A DNA stretch of 61,917 bases from Hyphomicrobiales bacterium (GTDB lineage: Bacteria; Pseudomonadota; Alphaproteobacteria; Rhizobiales; JAJFHB01), in NCBI GenBank assembly GCA_021775755.1, contig JAJFHE010000066.1, positions 1 to 61,917 on the forward strand, written 5' to 3'. The notes under the pieces are model-generated. The model searched no databases. It saw only the letters and a program-made list of their open reading frames with translations, and was not told the origin of the DNA. Shown piece after piece: positions 1-7,758 of the stretch. The translations under genes were made by a program, and so were the position numbers. Position 1 is the first letter of the stretch, and the number at the start of each line of letters is the position of its first letter.

Positions 1-76
1 ACTGCTCGCACAACCAGGATACATCGAGGCTGAACGGCAGCTCTTCGCCTGGATGCGAGAGGAAATACAGATGTGA
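1..76 (+). CDS. C-terminal fragment of an upstream gene (possibly ABC transporter subunit)
   Basis: An open frame runs in from the left edge and stops at TGA 74-76. The 24 visible residues, ending in WMREEIQM, have no internal stop. The tail is charged and helical and would fit the end of a NitT/TauT-type ABC ATPase. That would suit the binding protein that starts 60 bases later on the same strand, but the fragment is too short to assign by sequence. Confidence 0.35.
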   Translation, partial: LLAQPGYIEAERQLFAWMREEIQM

Positions 77-135
77 GGGACGGCAAGCCACAACGCAACC
101 CGGCCCAGTTCGAAGACAACCAAAGGGAGGAAGAT

Positions 136-1302
136 ATGAAAAAACCGCTTTCTGTATTGCAGGTCCTATGCCGATCCGCCTTCGCCGCCACGTGCGGACT
201 GGCGGCCATCGCAGCGGCGCCGCAAGCGACCCAGGCAGCCGAGGACGTCAACATCGCGATCATATCGTTTTCGCCATATGCGCCCTGGTACATCATCCAG
301 GAGCAGGGTCTGGCGCCCGATCTCAATCTTAATGTACAGATCATCGAAGACATCACGGCGAAGAACGCCGGACTGGCGAGCGGCACGATACATTGCATGC
401 TGAACACACTGGATTCAGTAGTTGTGGCACGCGCCGCCGACATCCCCATGCAGGTTATCGCCGTGCCCGCGATGTCGTACGGACTGGACGAAATGGTGGT
501 CGACCAGTCGATTACCTCAGTCGATGATTTTCCAGGGCGCGCCTACGGTGCGGACTATGCATTCCTCAATCACATGTGGATGCTGTTGACCCTGAAAAAC
601 GCCGGCTTCGCGCTAGACGCCGCGGTGCACAAAGTCATGCTGCCTCAAGACAGCGCCGCAGCCTTCGTGAGCGGTGTGCTGGACATTGATGTGAACTACA
701 AGCCGTTCTCTTCACAGTCGCTGTCCAGAGCGGGATCGCATGTTCTGAAAACGAGCCTCACGGATCGCACCTGGGAACGCGGTCTCATCTCAGAAGCAAT
801 CGCCTGCAACACGGCATGGCTGGAAGAAAATCCTGACACTGCCAAAGAACTCCTGCGGGCCTGGTTTGCCGCCGTTGACTGGTGGAAAACCAATCCGGAC
901 GAAGGTAACGCCATCGTTGCAACCGGCCTCGACTGGCCGATTGACGACGTGAAGCTCACGCAGTACGGCGCAATCATGCTGACGCTTGATCAAAACCTTG
1001 GCGCCTACGGTATTGGTGATGGAGTCCCGGTATGCGCCAGCCTTCCTGAAGGCGCACCGGCACCTCCGTCCGAACCCAGCGGCTGGGGCGAAATCCTGTT
1101 CGGCGGCAAGCCGGATTGCGAAGCGGGTTATCTTGCGGACACCTGGGACCTGTTCGGTCAAGTCTACGTCGACGCCGGTGTGATGGATTCATCGGCAGCC
1201 GCAGCACAAGGTCTCGACGCTTCCGTGCTTGAAGCGCTCGCGGCAGATGGTCTGCAGAATTCTTTGTCCAACAATCAATGGATCGGCCGCGTCGGCCTCT
1301 AG
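136..1302 (+). CDS. NitT/TauT-type ABC transporter periplasmic substrate-binding protein
   Basis: The 388-residue product begins with a signal peptide (two Lys, a hydrophobic stretch, then an Ala-rich cleavage region near residue 35). It continues as an SsuA/THI5-like binding-protein fold: a SPYAPWYI strand, a region with SGTIHCMLNTLDS, and a C-terminal lobe. I chose ATG 136 because GGGAGG lies about 6-10 bases upstream and the signal peptide starts there. It should capture a small solute in the periplasm for an ABC importer whose other subunits are probably left of the window. An insertion around residues 300-340, rich in Pro and Gly and containing two Cys, is unusual. The ureohydrolase follows on the same strand, so the ligand may be a guanidino or other nitrogen compound; this is inference. 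Confidence 0.85.
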   Translation: MKKPLSVLQVLCRSAFAATCGLAAIAAAPQATQAAEDVNIAIISFSPYAPWYIIQEQGLAPDLNLNVQIIEDITAKNAGLASGTIHCMLNTLDSVVVARAADIPMQVIAVPAMSYGLDEMVVDQSITSVDDFPGRAYGADYAFLNHMWMLLTLKNAGFALDAAVHKVMLPQDSAAAFVSGVLDIDVNYKPFSSQSLSRAGSHVLKTSLTDRTWERGLISEAIACNTAWLEENPDTAKELLRAWFAAVDWWKTNPDEGNAIVATGLDWPIDDVKLTQYGAIMLTLDQNLGAYGIGDGVPVCASLPEGAPAPPSEPSGWGEILFGGKPDCEAGYLADTWDLFGQVYVDAGVMDSSAAAAQGLDASVLEALAADGLQNSLSNNQWIGRVGL

Positions 1303-1376
1303 TGGCAAAGTCGGTGAGGGAGCTGCAACGGGCGGCTCCCTCACAGCGCCCCTCACTGTAAATGGAGACTACGATC

Positions 1377-2564
1377 ATGCCTGATCCAAAGACAGGTGAA
1401 CTGCGCGGCACGCGTAACCTCAAAAGAATGAAGCGGATCCCTCAAACGAAACAGGACGAGGAGATTGCGCGGTGTCTGGAATTCGGGCTTGAAGCCACAA
1501 AATCAATAAACGACCGCACGATTTCATTGTTCAGCAGGGGCCACCAGCCCGCCTTCGCCGGCATCAACACTTTCATGAAAACACCGTATTGCGAGGACAT
1601 TCGCAAGGTCGGCAATTACGAAGCTGCCTTCGTCGGTGTTCCGTTCGACACCGGCACGACGTATCGGCCCGGAACACGATTTGGTCCGCAGGCCGTGCGG
1701 CGCATTTCCGCCGTCTATGACGGCTACAATATCGATGGTGCCATCGATCTCTTCGAAGAACTGGATATGTGCGACGCGGGCGACGTGTTTGTTATTCCCG
1801 GCAACATTGAAAAGACGTTCGATCAAGTGTCGGCCGCAATCTCCCACATTTACACGTCCGGTGCATTTCCGATTATCTGCGGCGGGGACCACAGTCTTGG
1901 CTATCCCAATGTCCGCGGCGTTGCCCCGCATATCGACGGCAATGTCGGCATCATCCACTTCGACCGGCATATCGACATGCAGGACATGGACATGGATGAG
2001 CGCATGCACACGACGCCGTGGTACTGGACGTCGAACAATCACGAGAGCGTTGAGCATCACCGCACGCATAATGACCACAGCCATATGCACGACGTGGGAC
2101 TTGCCAATTGCCCGCCCAAAAACCTGGTTCAGATCGGTATTGGCGGCTGGTACGGCTCACGCCCCGGCTCGGAAGTCGCGCGCGAACGCGGCACAAGCGT
2201 CATGACCATGCGCGATGTCGAAGAGCTGGGCACGCGGAAAGCGGCGGAAATGGCCCTCGAACTTGCGTGGAAGGATGCCAAGGCGGTTTATCTGTCCTTC
2301 GACATCGATTCAATCGATCCTGGATTTGCACCGGGAACGGGCACTCCGGAGCCCGGCGGCTTTCTGCCGCGCGAAGCTCTCGAAATGGCCAGATTGATTG
2401 CTCGCGAGGGCCTCTGCGCGATGGAAGTCGTTGAAGTGTCGCCGCCCTACGATGTGAACGACAATACTTCGCAACTGGCGTGCCGTGTGATCCTTGACGT
2501 TCTCGGCACTTTGGTCGTTGAAGGAAAACTCGGACACCGAGACAAAGTTATCCAACCGGGCTAA
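1377..2564 (+). CDS. Arginase/agmatinase-family ureohydrolase, candidate Ni-dependent guanidine hydrolase
   Basis: The 395-residue enzyme has the binuclear metal motifs of ureohydrolases: GGDHS (His172), DRHID (Asp196, His198, Asp200) and SFDID (Asp309, Asp311), followed by GFAPGTGTPEPGG. Such enzymes release urea from a guanidino group. It is longer than typical agmatinases (about 300 residues), with an N-terminal extension of roughly 80 residues and a His-rich insertion at about 222-238. I chose ATG 1377 over 1362 because GGAG lies 9 bases upstream. The next gene encodes a nickel/cobalt transporter, whereas classical agmatinases use manganese. That context and the long N-terminus recall the nickel-dependent guanidine hydrolases. 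The family is certain; the substrate is inferred. Confidence 0.85.
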   Translation: MPDPKTGELRGTRNLKRMKRIPQTKQDEEIARCLEFGLEATKSINDRTISLFSRGHQPAFAGINTFMKTPYCEDIRKVGNYEAAFVGVPFDTGTTYRPGTRFGPQAVRRISAVYDGYNIDGAIDLFEELDMCDAGDVFVIPGNIEKTFDQVSAAISHIYTSGAFPIICGGDHSLGYPNVRGVAPHIDGNVGIIHFDRHIDMQDMDMDERMHTTPWYWTSNNHESVEHHRTHNDHSHMHDVGLANCPPKNLVQIGIGGWYGSRPGSEVARERGTSVMTMRDVEELGTRKAAEMALELAWKDAKAVYLSFDIDSIDPGFAPGTGTPEPGGFLPREALEMARLIAREGLCAMEVVEVSPPYDVNDNTSQLACRVILDVLGTLVVEGKLGHRDKVIQPG

Positions 2565-2655
2565 ACCAAAGGCTGCAGGCTTTGGCAAACCGTCTGACGG
2601 CTCATTACCAACCGATTGCCCCCCAACCGTTGCCAGAGACCTCAGGAGTATGGGT

Positions 2656-3372
2656 ATGTTTGCAGTTCTAGCTCTCGGACTATTCGTCGGATTGCAACAT
2701 GCCCTCGAGGCGGACCATCTGGCGGCGGTCGCTGGTTTGGCCAGCGGTTCGCGCAGCAAAAGCAGCGTTGTGCGGCATGGGTTAGCCTGGGGATTTGGCC
2801 ATTTCCTCGCACTCGGCGCGTTTGCCGGCGCGGTTATCCTGTTTGGCGGAGCCATCAACGAAACGGTCGCGGGAGTCCTGGAATTTGCAGTCGGCGCGGT
2901 GCTCGTCGCCGTGGGTGGCCGCGTCCTGTTGCGGCTCCACCGGCAAAGAGTGCACTTTCACAGCCACACGCATAACCACGGATCGGTGCACTTTCACGCC
3001 CACTCCCATTCCGGCGAAAATACAGATCACACAAGATCGGCGCATGAGCACCAGCACGCGCGGAACTTCCCGCTGAGCAGCCTGGCCGTGGGATCCATGC
3101 ATGGGCTGGCCGGATCGGCCGTTCTTGTGGGTCTGTCCGCAGGCGCCATGGCATCCCTCTCCGGCGCTCTTCTTTATGTGCTTGTCTTCGGATTCGCATC
3201 GATGGCCGGGATGGCCGCCCTGTCCTTTGTCATCGCCATTCCGATCAATTACACCGCAAAGCTGATGACCTGGACCAATACGGCGCTGCAATTGTGTATT
3301 GGTCTGCTCAGCATCGGGCTCGGCTTCTCAATCGTTTTTAATGTCGGCGGCATGCTGCTGAGCGGAGCGTGA
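2656..3372 (+). CDS. NiCoT/HoxN-type nickel-cobalt transporter with His-rich loop
   Basis: The 238-residue polytopic membrane protein carries the NiCoT signature H-x4-D-H at His15, Asp20 and His21. Hydrophobic segments lie on both sides of a cytoplasmic-type loop at about 95-136 that is crowded with histidines. These transporters move Ni2+ or Co2+ across the inner membrane. ATG 2656 sits 7 bases after AGGAG, a better spacing than ATG 2650. The gene follows the ureohydrolase by about 90 bases on the same strand, which suggests metal supply for that enzyme. An efflux role is possible because His-rich loops also occur in exporters. Confidence 0.8.
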   Translation: MFAVLALGLFVGLQHALEADHLAAVAGLASGSRSKSSVVRHGLAWGFGHFLALGAFAGAVILFGGAINETVAGVLEFAVGAVLVAVGGRVLLRLHRQRVHFHSHTHNHGSVHFHAHSHSGENTDHTRSAHEHQHARNFPLSSLAVGSMHGLAGSAVLVGLSAGAMASLSGALLYVLVFGFASMAGMAALSFVIAIPINYTAKLMTWTNTALQLCIGLLSIGLGFSIVFNVGGMLLSGA

Positions 3373-3516
3373 TCCAGAGCACGACAACGCGGCGGCCCAT
3401 CTGGTTGCCTAATTTCATATGTTCGCCAAGCGGCGCTCTGAGTGTAAGCTCGGCGGCTGTCCGTTGGATGGCGCTATGAGTGCACCGGAAACCTTGGCGA
3501 GTTGCAGAGTGGAAGT

Positions 3517-4374
3517 ATGAATCCTGCTTTTTGGGGGGCCGCATCCGCCCTGAACCTGGGTACCGCCGACTTTATGGCACGGTACTCCAGCAGGGCCATC
3601 GGCCATGCCAGCGCACTGCTCGCAATGCTCGCAACCGGGGTACTCCTGCTGTCTCTGTGGATGGTGGTGGTCCAGCCACCACTGGTCTGGGATCTTTCCG
3701 GATGGCATCTGCTGTTAATCAACGGCATTGCAACAACGGTAATGACACTTCTGCTCTACAAAGGTCTGGCGCGCGGCCCGATCAGCGTGGTGGCACCGAT
3801 TGTTGCCAGCCATCCCGTGCTCGTCGTCACCATCGCGGTTGCACTTGGCGCGCGGCCAAGCGCAATCGACTGGGCTGCCATGGCGGTGACGATCATCGGC
3901 GTCGTGATCGTGGCGCAAGCGGGCCAGGAGCAAGCGGAAGATAATCCCGAGCGCGGTGCAAAACTCCGTGGCACCATTGCAATATCGATCGGCTCCATGC
4001 TCGCCTACGCGGTGCTGGTCTCCGCGGGCCAACAAGCCGTGCCCATTTATGGCGAGCTGCAAACTTTGTGGATCGGGCGGATCATCAGTCTGATCGCCCT
4101 CATGGCGTTCATGGCCGCGAGCCGTCAACGCCCGGTTCTGCCCATGCGGTGGTGGCCGTTTCTGGCGGCACAGGGCACGCTCGATGCCGGCGGCTACCTC
4201 GCTCTGTTTGCCGGAAGCGCAGAGCCCGGCGCTGAGATCGTGGCGGTTATCGCCTCCACATTCGGCGTCATCACCGTCCTGCTGGCATTGGTCATTCTGC
4301 GAGAACGCGTCGGCGCCCTGCAGTGGCTGGGCATCGTGCTAACCTTCATAGGCGTTGGCACCCTTTCCGCGTAG
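3517..4374 (+). CDS. EamA/DMT-family permease
   Basis: This is a 285-residue membrane protein with about ten hydrophobic segments in two repeats, the layout of the drug/metabolite transporter superfamily. The C-terminal repeat ends with the usual ERVGALQWLGIVLTFIGV-type helix pair. ATG 3517 follows a GGAAG site. It lies between the nickel transporter and the LysR gene, all on one strand. It could export a product or import a substrate of the ureohydrolase module; the sequence does not say which. Confidence 0.8.
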   Translation: MNPAFWGAASALNLGTADFMARYSSRAIGHASALLAMLATGVLLLSLWMVVVQPPLVWDLSGWHLLLINGIATTVMTLLLYKGLARGPISVVAPIVASHPVLVVTIAVALGARPSAIDWAAMAVTIIGVVIVAQAGQEQAEDNPERGAKLRGTIAISIGSMLAYAVLVSAGQQAVPIYGELQTLWIGRIISLIALMAFMAASRQRPVLPMRWWPFLAAQGTLDAGGYLALFAGSAEPGAEIVAVIASTFGVITVLLALVILRERVGALQWLGIVLTFIGVGTLSA

Positions 4375-4398
4375 TTAGCGACCCGGAGCGACCACACT

Positions 4399-5361
4399 AT
4401 GACGTCAGACAGCCGTATCACTTCAAATGCAGCAACCCAGCCGATGACGGGGCGCCGGTTTGCACACAATTTCGACTGGAATCTCTTCAAGACGTTCTTC
4501 GATATCGTCGAAGCCAACGGCGTGAGCAAAGCGGCGCAGGCGAGTTCGCGCAAACAGCCCGCGGTGAGCATGGCGCTGAAGCGGCTGGAAGATCACGTCG
4601 GCATGAAGTTGTGCCAGCGCGGGCCAAGCGGGTTCGCCCTCACACATGAAGGAGAAGTACTCGCCAGCGTTTGCAATGATCTCTACGATACCGTTCGGAG
4701 CGTGCCGCAGCGTTTGGCCAACATTTCCGAAGAAGTGCGCGGCAGGGTCCGCATCCAGCTGATCAGCAACCTCATCGACGCCTCGATCGACCGAGCCATC
4801 GGCTCGTTTCACCGTAAACACCAGCAAGCGGAAATCTTCGTCTCCGTGTCGACCTGGGACGAGATCCGGCGCAGCGTGCTGCGCAACGATGTGGAACTGG
4901 GAATTGCCCCGGCGCACCATCGCGATCATCAGCTGAGCTACGATCTCCTTTTTACCGAAGTCTACCGCCCCTATTGCGGTCGCACGCATGCGCTCTTCGG
5001 ACAGGAGGTCGACGATGCGCGGGAGCTTGCCGTCCAGGGCATCATCCTCACAGGCGCCGACGAGCCGGACGAGCTGACGCGGTTTCGGGTACGCCACAAC
5101 ATCGGCCGCGTTGTGGCCGGTCTTTCAGAACAGCTTGAGGAAGCCAAACGCCTCACGGCTCTTGGACTTGGAATCTGTTTCCTGCCGGAATCATTCGCCG
5201 CCCCCGAAGTCCGCGATGGCACTTTGCACCCCGTGCTCAACTCACGCGGAGCTCCAGCCTCGCAAATTTACCTGATCTGGAATCCGGAAGCACCAAGCCA
5301 CCGGGCACGCGATATCCTGCTCGATCACTTCATGCGCCACACACCGGGGAAACGCTCATAG
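4399..5361 (+). CDS. LysR-family transcriptional regulator
   Basis: The 320-residue protein has an N-terminal winged helix-turn-helix at about residues 20-80 (FKTFFDIVEANGVSKAAQ, then SRKQPAVSMALKRLEDHVG) and a C-terminal effector-binding domain. It starts 24 bases after the EamA gene and lies in the same direction as the ureohydrolase genes rather than divergently, which is less usual for a LysR protein that controls its neighbours. Its likely targets are the upstream transport and hydrolysis genes. Confidence 0.88.
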   Translation: MTSDSRITSNAATQPMTGRRFAHNFDWNLFKTFFDIVEANGVSKAAQASSRKQPAVSMALKRLEDHVGMKLCQRGPSGFALTHEGEVLASVCNDLYDTVRSVPQRLANISEEVRGRVRIQLISNLIDASIDRAIGSFHRKHQQAEIFVSVSTWDEIRRSVLRNDVELGIAPAHHRDHQLSYDLLFTEVYRPYCGRTHALFGQEVDDARELAVQGIILTGADEPDELTRFRVRHNIGRVVAGLSEQLEEAKRLTALGLGICFLPESFAAPEVRDGTLHPVLNSRGAPASQIYLIWNPEAPSHRARDILLDHFMRHTPGKRS

Positions 5362-5387
5362 AATGATCGATATGAACGTGAAACGGT

Positions 5388-6161
5388 CTAGGCGCTGTGG
5401 ACGCCGATCAGGTCGGACTTGGCGGTTCTAAGATGTTCCTCAATCAGTTCGACGGCGCGCTGCACGTCGCGCTGACGCAATGCATCGTAAAGGGCGCGAT
5501 GCTGGCGGTTGTATTCGCCAATCTGTTGCGGCGTCAGAATGACTTCCTTCATGGAATCCCACTGGCCGTGGGAGCGCACGTCGTTGATCTGCTGATAGAC
5601 ATGCACCAGCAGGGGATTGCGCGAGCTGCGCGCGAGCAGTTCGTGAAACTCACTGTCGCAACGGGTGAAGACATCCTTGTCTCCCCCGCACGCTTCAAGC
5701 CGCAGTAGAATTTCGTCCATGTTGTCGAGATCGCGCGCGGTCGCGTTGATTGCCGCGAGCCGTGTCATATAGGGTTCCACTGCAAAACGCGCTTCAATCA
5801 GCTGCAAAGGGCTGATGAGGTCGGTGATATCCTCAAGCGGGCTTTGCAACGGACCGGCATAGTTCACATATGTGCCGCTGCCCGCCCGGCGAACAACGAG
5901 CCCCGCTTCTTCCAGTTGATCGAGAGCCTTGCGGATCGTACTGCGGGCAGCGCCGAACGCATCCGCAAGCTGGCGTTCGGGCGGCAACTGCTCGCCATCG
6001 GCGTAAACACCGCTTTCAATCGCCCGCCTGAGGCGCGCGGTAATGCCCCCGGCACCGCGCACCGTACCAAGGGACAGCTCGTCAACCTGCCGCTCCGGAG
6101 CCTGTGCCACGGCGTCCGATGTTGCAAACTGAGGCTGGGTTTTGATCAAAGGGTCCCTCAT
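5388..6161 (-). CDS. GntR-family regulator, FadR subfamily (FCD domain)
   Basis: The 257-residue regulator has a winged helix-turn-helix (about 45-105; PPERQLADAFGAARSTIRKALDQL) and an all-helical FCD ligand domain with the usual FHELLARSSRNPLL-like segment. It is divergent from the FAD oxidoreductase gene that opens the glutamine synthetase/glutamate-synthase-like operon. The 151-base gap between them holds three phased copies of an AATTGGT-core repeat, a likely binding site. The gene is convergent with the LysR gene, with only 26 bases between the stops. Confidence 0.9.
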   Translation of the reverse strand: MRDPLIKTQPQFATSDAVAQAPERQVDELSLGTVRGAGGITARLRRAIESGVYADGEQLPPERQLADAFGAARSTIRKALDQLEEAGLVVRRAGSGTYVNYAGPLQSPLEDITDLISPLQLIEARFAVEPYMTRLAAINATARDLDNMDEILLRLEACGGDKDVFTRCDSEFHELLARSSRNPLLVHVYQQINDVRSHGQWDSMKEVILTPQQIGEYNRQHRALYDALRQRDVQRAVELIEEHLRTAKSDLIGVHSA

Positions 6162-6186
6162 TGGTCTTCATTTGGCCGTGAACCGA

Positions 6187-6219
6187 ACAAATTGGTTTGC
6201 AATTGGTATTGAATTGTGC
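6187..6219. promoter_or_regulatory. Three phased 11-bp repeats, candidate GntR operator (site 1)
   Basis: Consecutive 11-base units start at 6187, 6198 and 6209: ACAAATTGGTT, TGCAATTGGTA and TTGAATTGTGC. They share the core AATTG(G)T, one per helical turn. They lie between the GntR gene and the FAD oxidoreductase. The same arrangement recurs at 7661-7693 before the glutamine synthetase gene. Confidence 0.55.
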
Positions 6220-6312
6220 ACAGATTATGAGGCCGCTGGCAAGCGGTCTTCGCCGAATATGCACCCGACATTCAAGATCGGGGCCTGCGAAGGGCATTGG
6301 AGGAGGATTGGG

Positions 6313-7659
6313 ATGGCAACTCCCGAAGGCGTCAAATACGCCATTATCGGTGCGGGCATTCACGGCCTGAGCACCGCATATCATCTGGCGCTTGAACTGA
6401 AAGCGCGCGGCAAGGGCTCTGGCGAAGACATCCTCGTGGTCGACAAGACGTCGATCGGCGCCGGCGCCTCCGGCATCGCCTGCGGTGTCGTGCGCAACAA
6501 CTACTTTCAGCCTGCCATGCGCGAATTGATGGCGCACAGCGTGGGCGTCTGGGAGAGCGACCCCAAGGCCTACAGCTACCATCCGGTCGGCTACATGCAG
6601 ATTTCTCCTGAAAGCATGCATGAAGACGTCGGCACGATATTTGAACAGCAAAAAGCCATCGGGTACGAGTCGGAGTTCATCGAAGGGCTTGACGACAGCA
6701 TGAAGTACATGCGCGGGCTGTTCGACGACTGGCAGGCGCAGGGTATTACCTCGGTCCTGCACGAAAAACGCGGCGGCTATGCAAACAACACCGCAAGCCT
6801 TTACGGCCTCGCCACCAAGGCGGAAGGCGAAGGCGTGCGTATCATGACCGGTGTGACGGTCGAAAGTTTCGAAACCGGCTCGAACAGCGGCGCGATCACT
6901 GCCCTTATGACCAACAAGGGACGGATCGCCTGCGATCATGTGGTAGTGGCGGTGGGTCCGTGGGTCAATCAGATCTGGAACCATCTTGAGCTGCCGACAG
7001 AAGTCAGCATCAAGGGTGCGGATGGCTCGATGCATGACGGCGTGCCGATGTGGAAGTTCTGGTGCCTAGAAGAAGGCACGCTCGGCGTTGACCCCAACAT
7101 GCACAAGACGAACGACGGCAGCTTTCCGCCGGTCATTCATGTCGACTCCGACACCCCCCTCGTCTCCGATGTGGACGGTTCAGTTATTACGGAAGACATG
7201 TGGGGTATCTACTACAAGCCCGACTTCAATTTCGGCGGCATCCAGGGGGGTGCAGCGCCCTATAAGGTCGATCAGAAACCGGATAAAGTTGCGGTTGACC
7301 CTTATGGTGCGGATTCGCCGGACTTCATCGTCGACGATAACTTTATTCATATGTGGTGTTCGGCCCTGGCGCACTGCCAGAAGCGTTTCGAAGGCCAGAT
7401 CAAGTATTACAAGAACCAGGAAAGGTCCGGTGGGCTGGGCTGCTTCACCCCGGATAGCTTCCCCGTGTTCGATACCTTCCGCGAGAATGTCTACGTCATC
7501 GCGGACTCAAACCACGGCTACAAGATGCTCGGTGTCGGCAAGCTGGTGGCGCAGGAAATTGCCGGTGAAAAGAGCAAGTTGCTCGAACCTTTCCGCTTCT
7601 CTCGCTATGCGGAAGGCAAACTCCATCCGGTTTCGAACAGCCCGTTCCCGTGGAGCTAG
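6313..7659 (+). CDS. FAD-dependent oxidoreductase of the DAO/sarcosine oxidase beta type
   Basis: The 448-residue enzyme opens with a dinucleotide-binding motif, GAGIHGLSTAYHLA at about 13-26, and continues as a D-amino-acid-oxidase/sarcosine-oxidase beta-like fold ending in GCFTPDSFPVFD and HGYKMLGVGKL. Such enzymes oxidise secondary or N-methylated amino acids. ATG 6313 follows a strong GGAGGAGG site. It is the first gene of the run with the GS-like and MgsABC-like genes. It is separate from the heterotetrameric oxidase genes at 15675-20776, so the island holds two amine oxidoreductases of this superfamily. Candidate substrates are N-methylglutamate or a related N-methyl amino acid; this is unproven. 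Confidence 0.8.
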   Translation: MATPEGVKYAIIGAGIHGLSTAYHLALELKARGKGSGEDILVVDKTSIGAGASGIACGVVRNNYFQPAMRELMAHSVGVWESDPKAYSYHPVGYMQISPESMHEDVGTIFEQQKAIGYESEFIEGLDDSMKYMRGLFDDWQAQGITSVLHEKRGGYANNTASLYGLATKAEGEGVRIMTGVTVESFETGSNSGAITALMTNKGRIACDHVVVAVGPWVNQIWNHLELPTEVSIKGADGSMHDGVPMWKFWCLEEGTLGVDPNMHKTNDGSFPPVIHVDSDTPLVSDVDGSVITEDMWGIYYKPDFNFGGIQGGAAPYKVDQKPDKVAVDPYGADSPDFIVDDNFIHMWCSALAHCQKRFEGQIKYYKNQERSGGLGCFTPDSFPVFDTFRENVYVIADSNHGYKMLGVGKLVAQEIAGEKSKLLEPFRFSRYAEGKLHPVSNSPFPWS

Positions 7660-7660
7660 T

Positions 7661-7704
7661 TGCAATTTCTCTGAAATTGGTATGAAATTGGTATTCCAGA
7701 AATT
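7661..7704. promoter_or_regulatory. Phased 11-bp repeats, candidate GntR operator (site 2)
   Basis: TGCAATTTCTC (7661-7671) is followed by two identical tandem units TGAAATTGGTA (7672-7682 and 7683-7693), then TTCCAGAAATT. The TTGGTATTCCAG stretch also has TGG/CCA dyad symmetry. The core and the 11-base period match site 1 at 6187-6219, which suggests one regulator acts at both places, most likely the adjacent GntR protein. Confidence 0.55.
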
Positions 7705-7758
7705 CTAAACGATCACAAGAGTGCGTTCACGCGGACTCAAACTCAAGGGGAGAAGCCC

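Noticed and set aside
1-135. Guanidine riboswitch upstream of the ureohydrolase module
   Set aside because: The bases before the binding protein gene are mostly coding for the upstream fragment and show no aptamer-like structure; any switch would lie left of the window.
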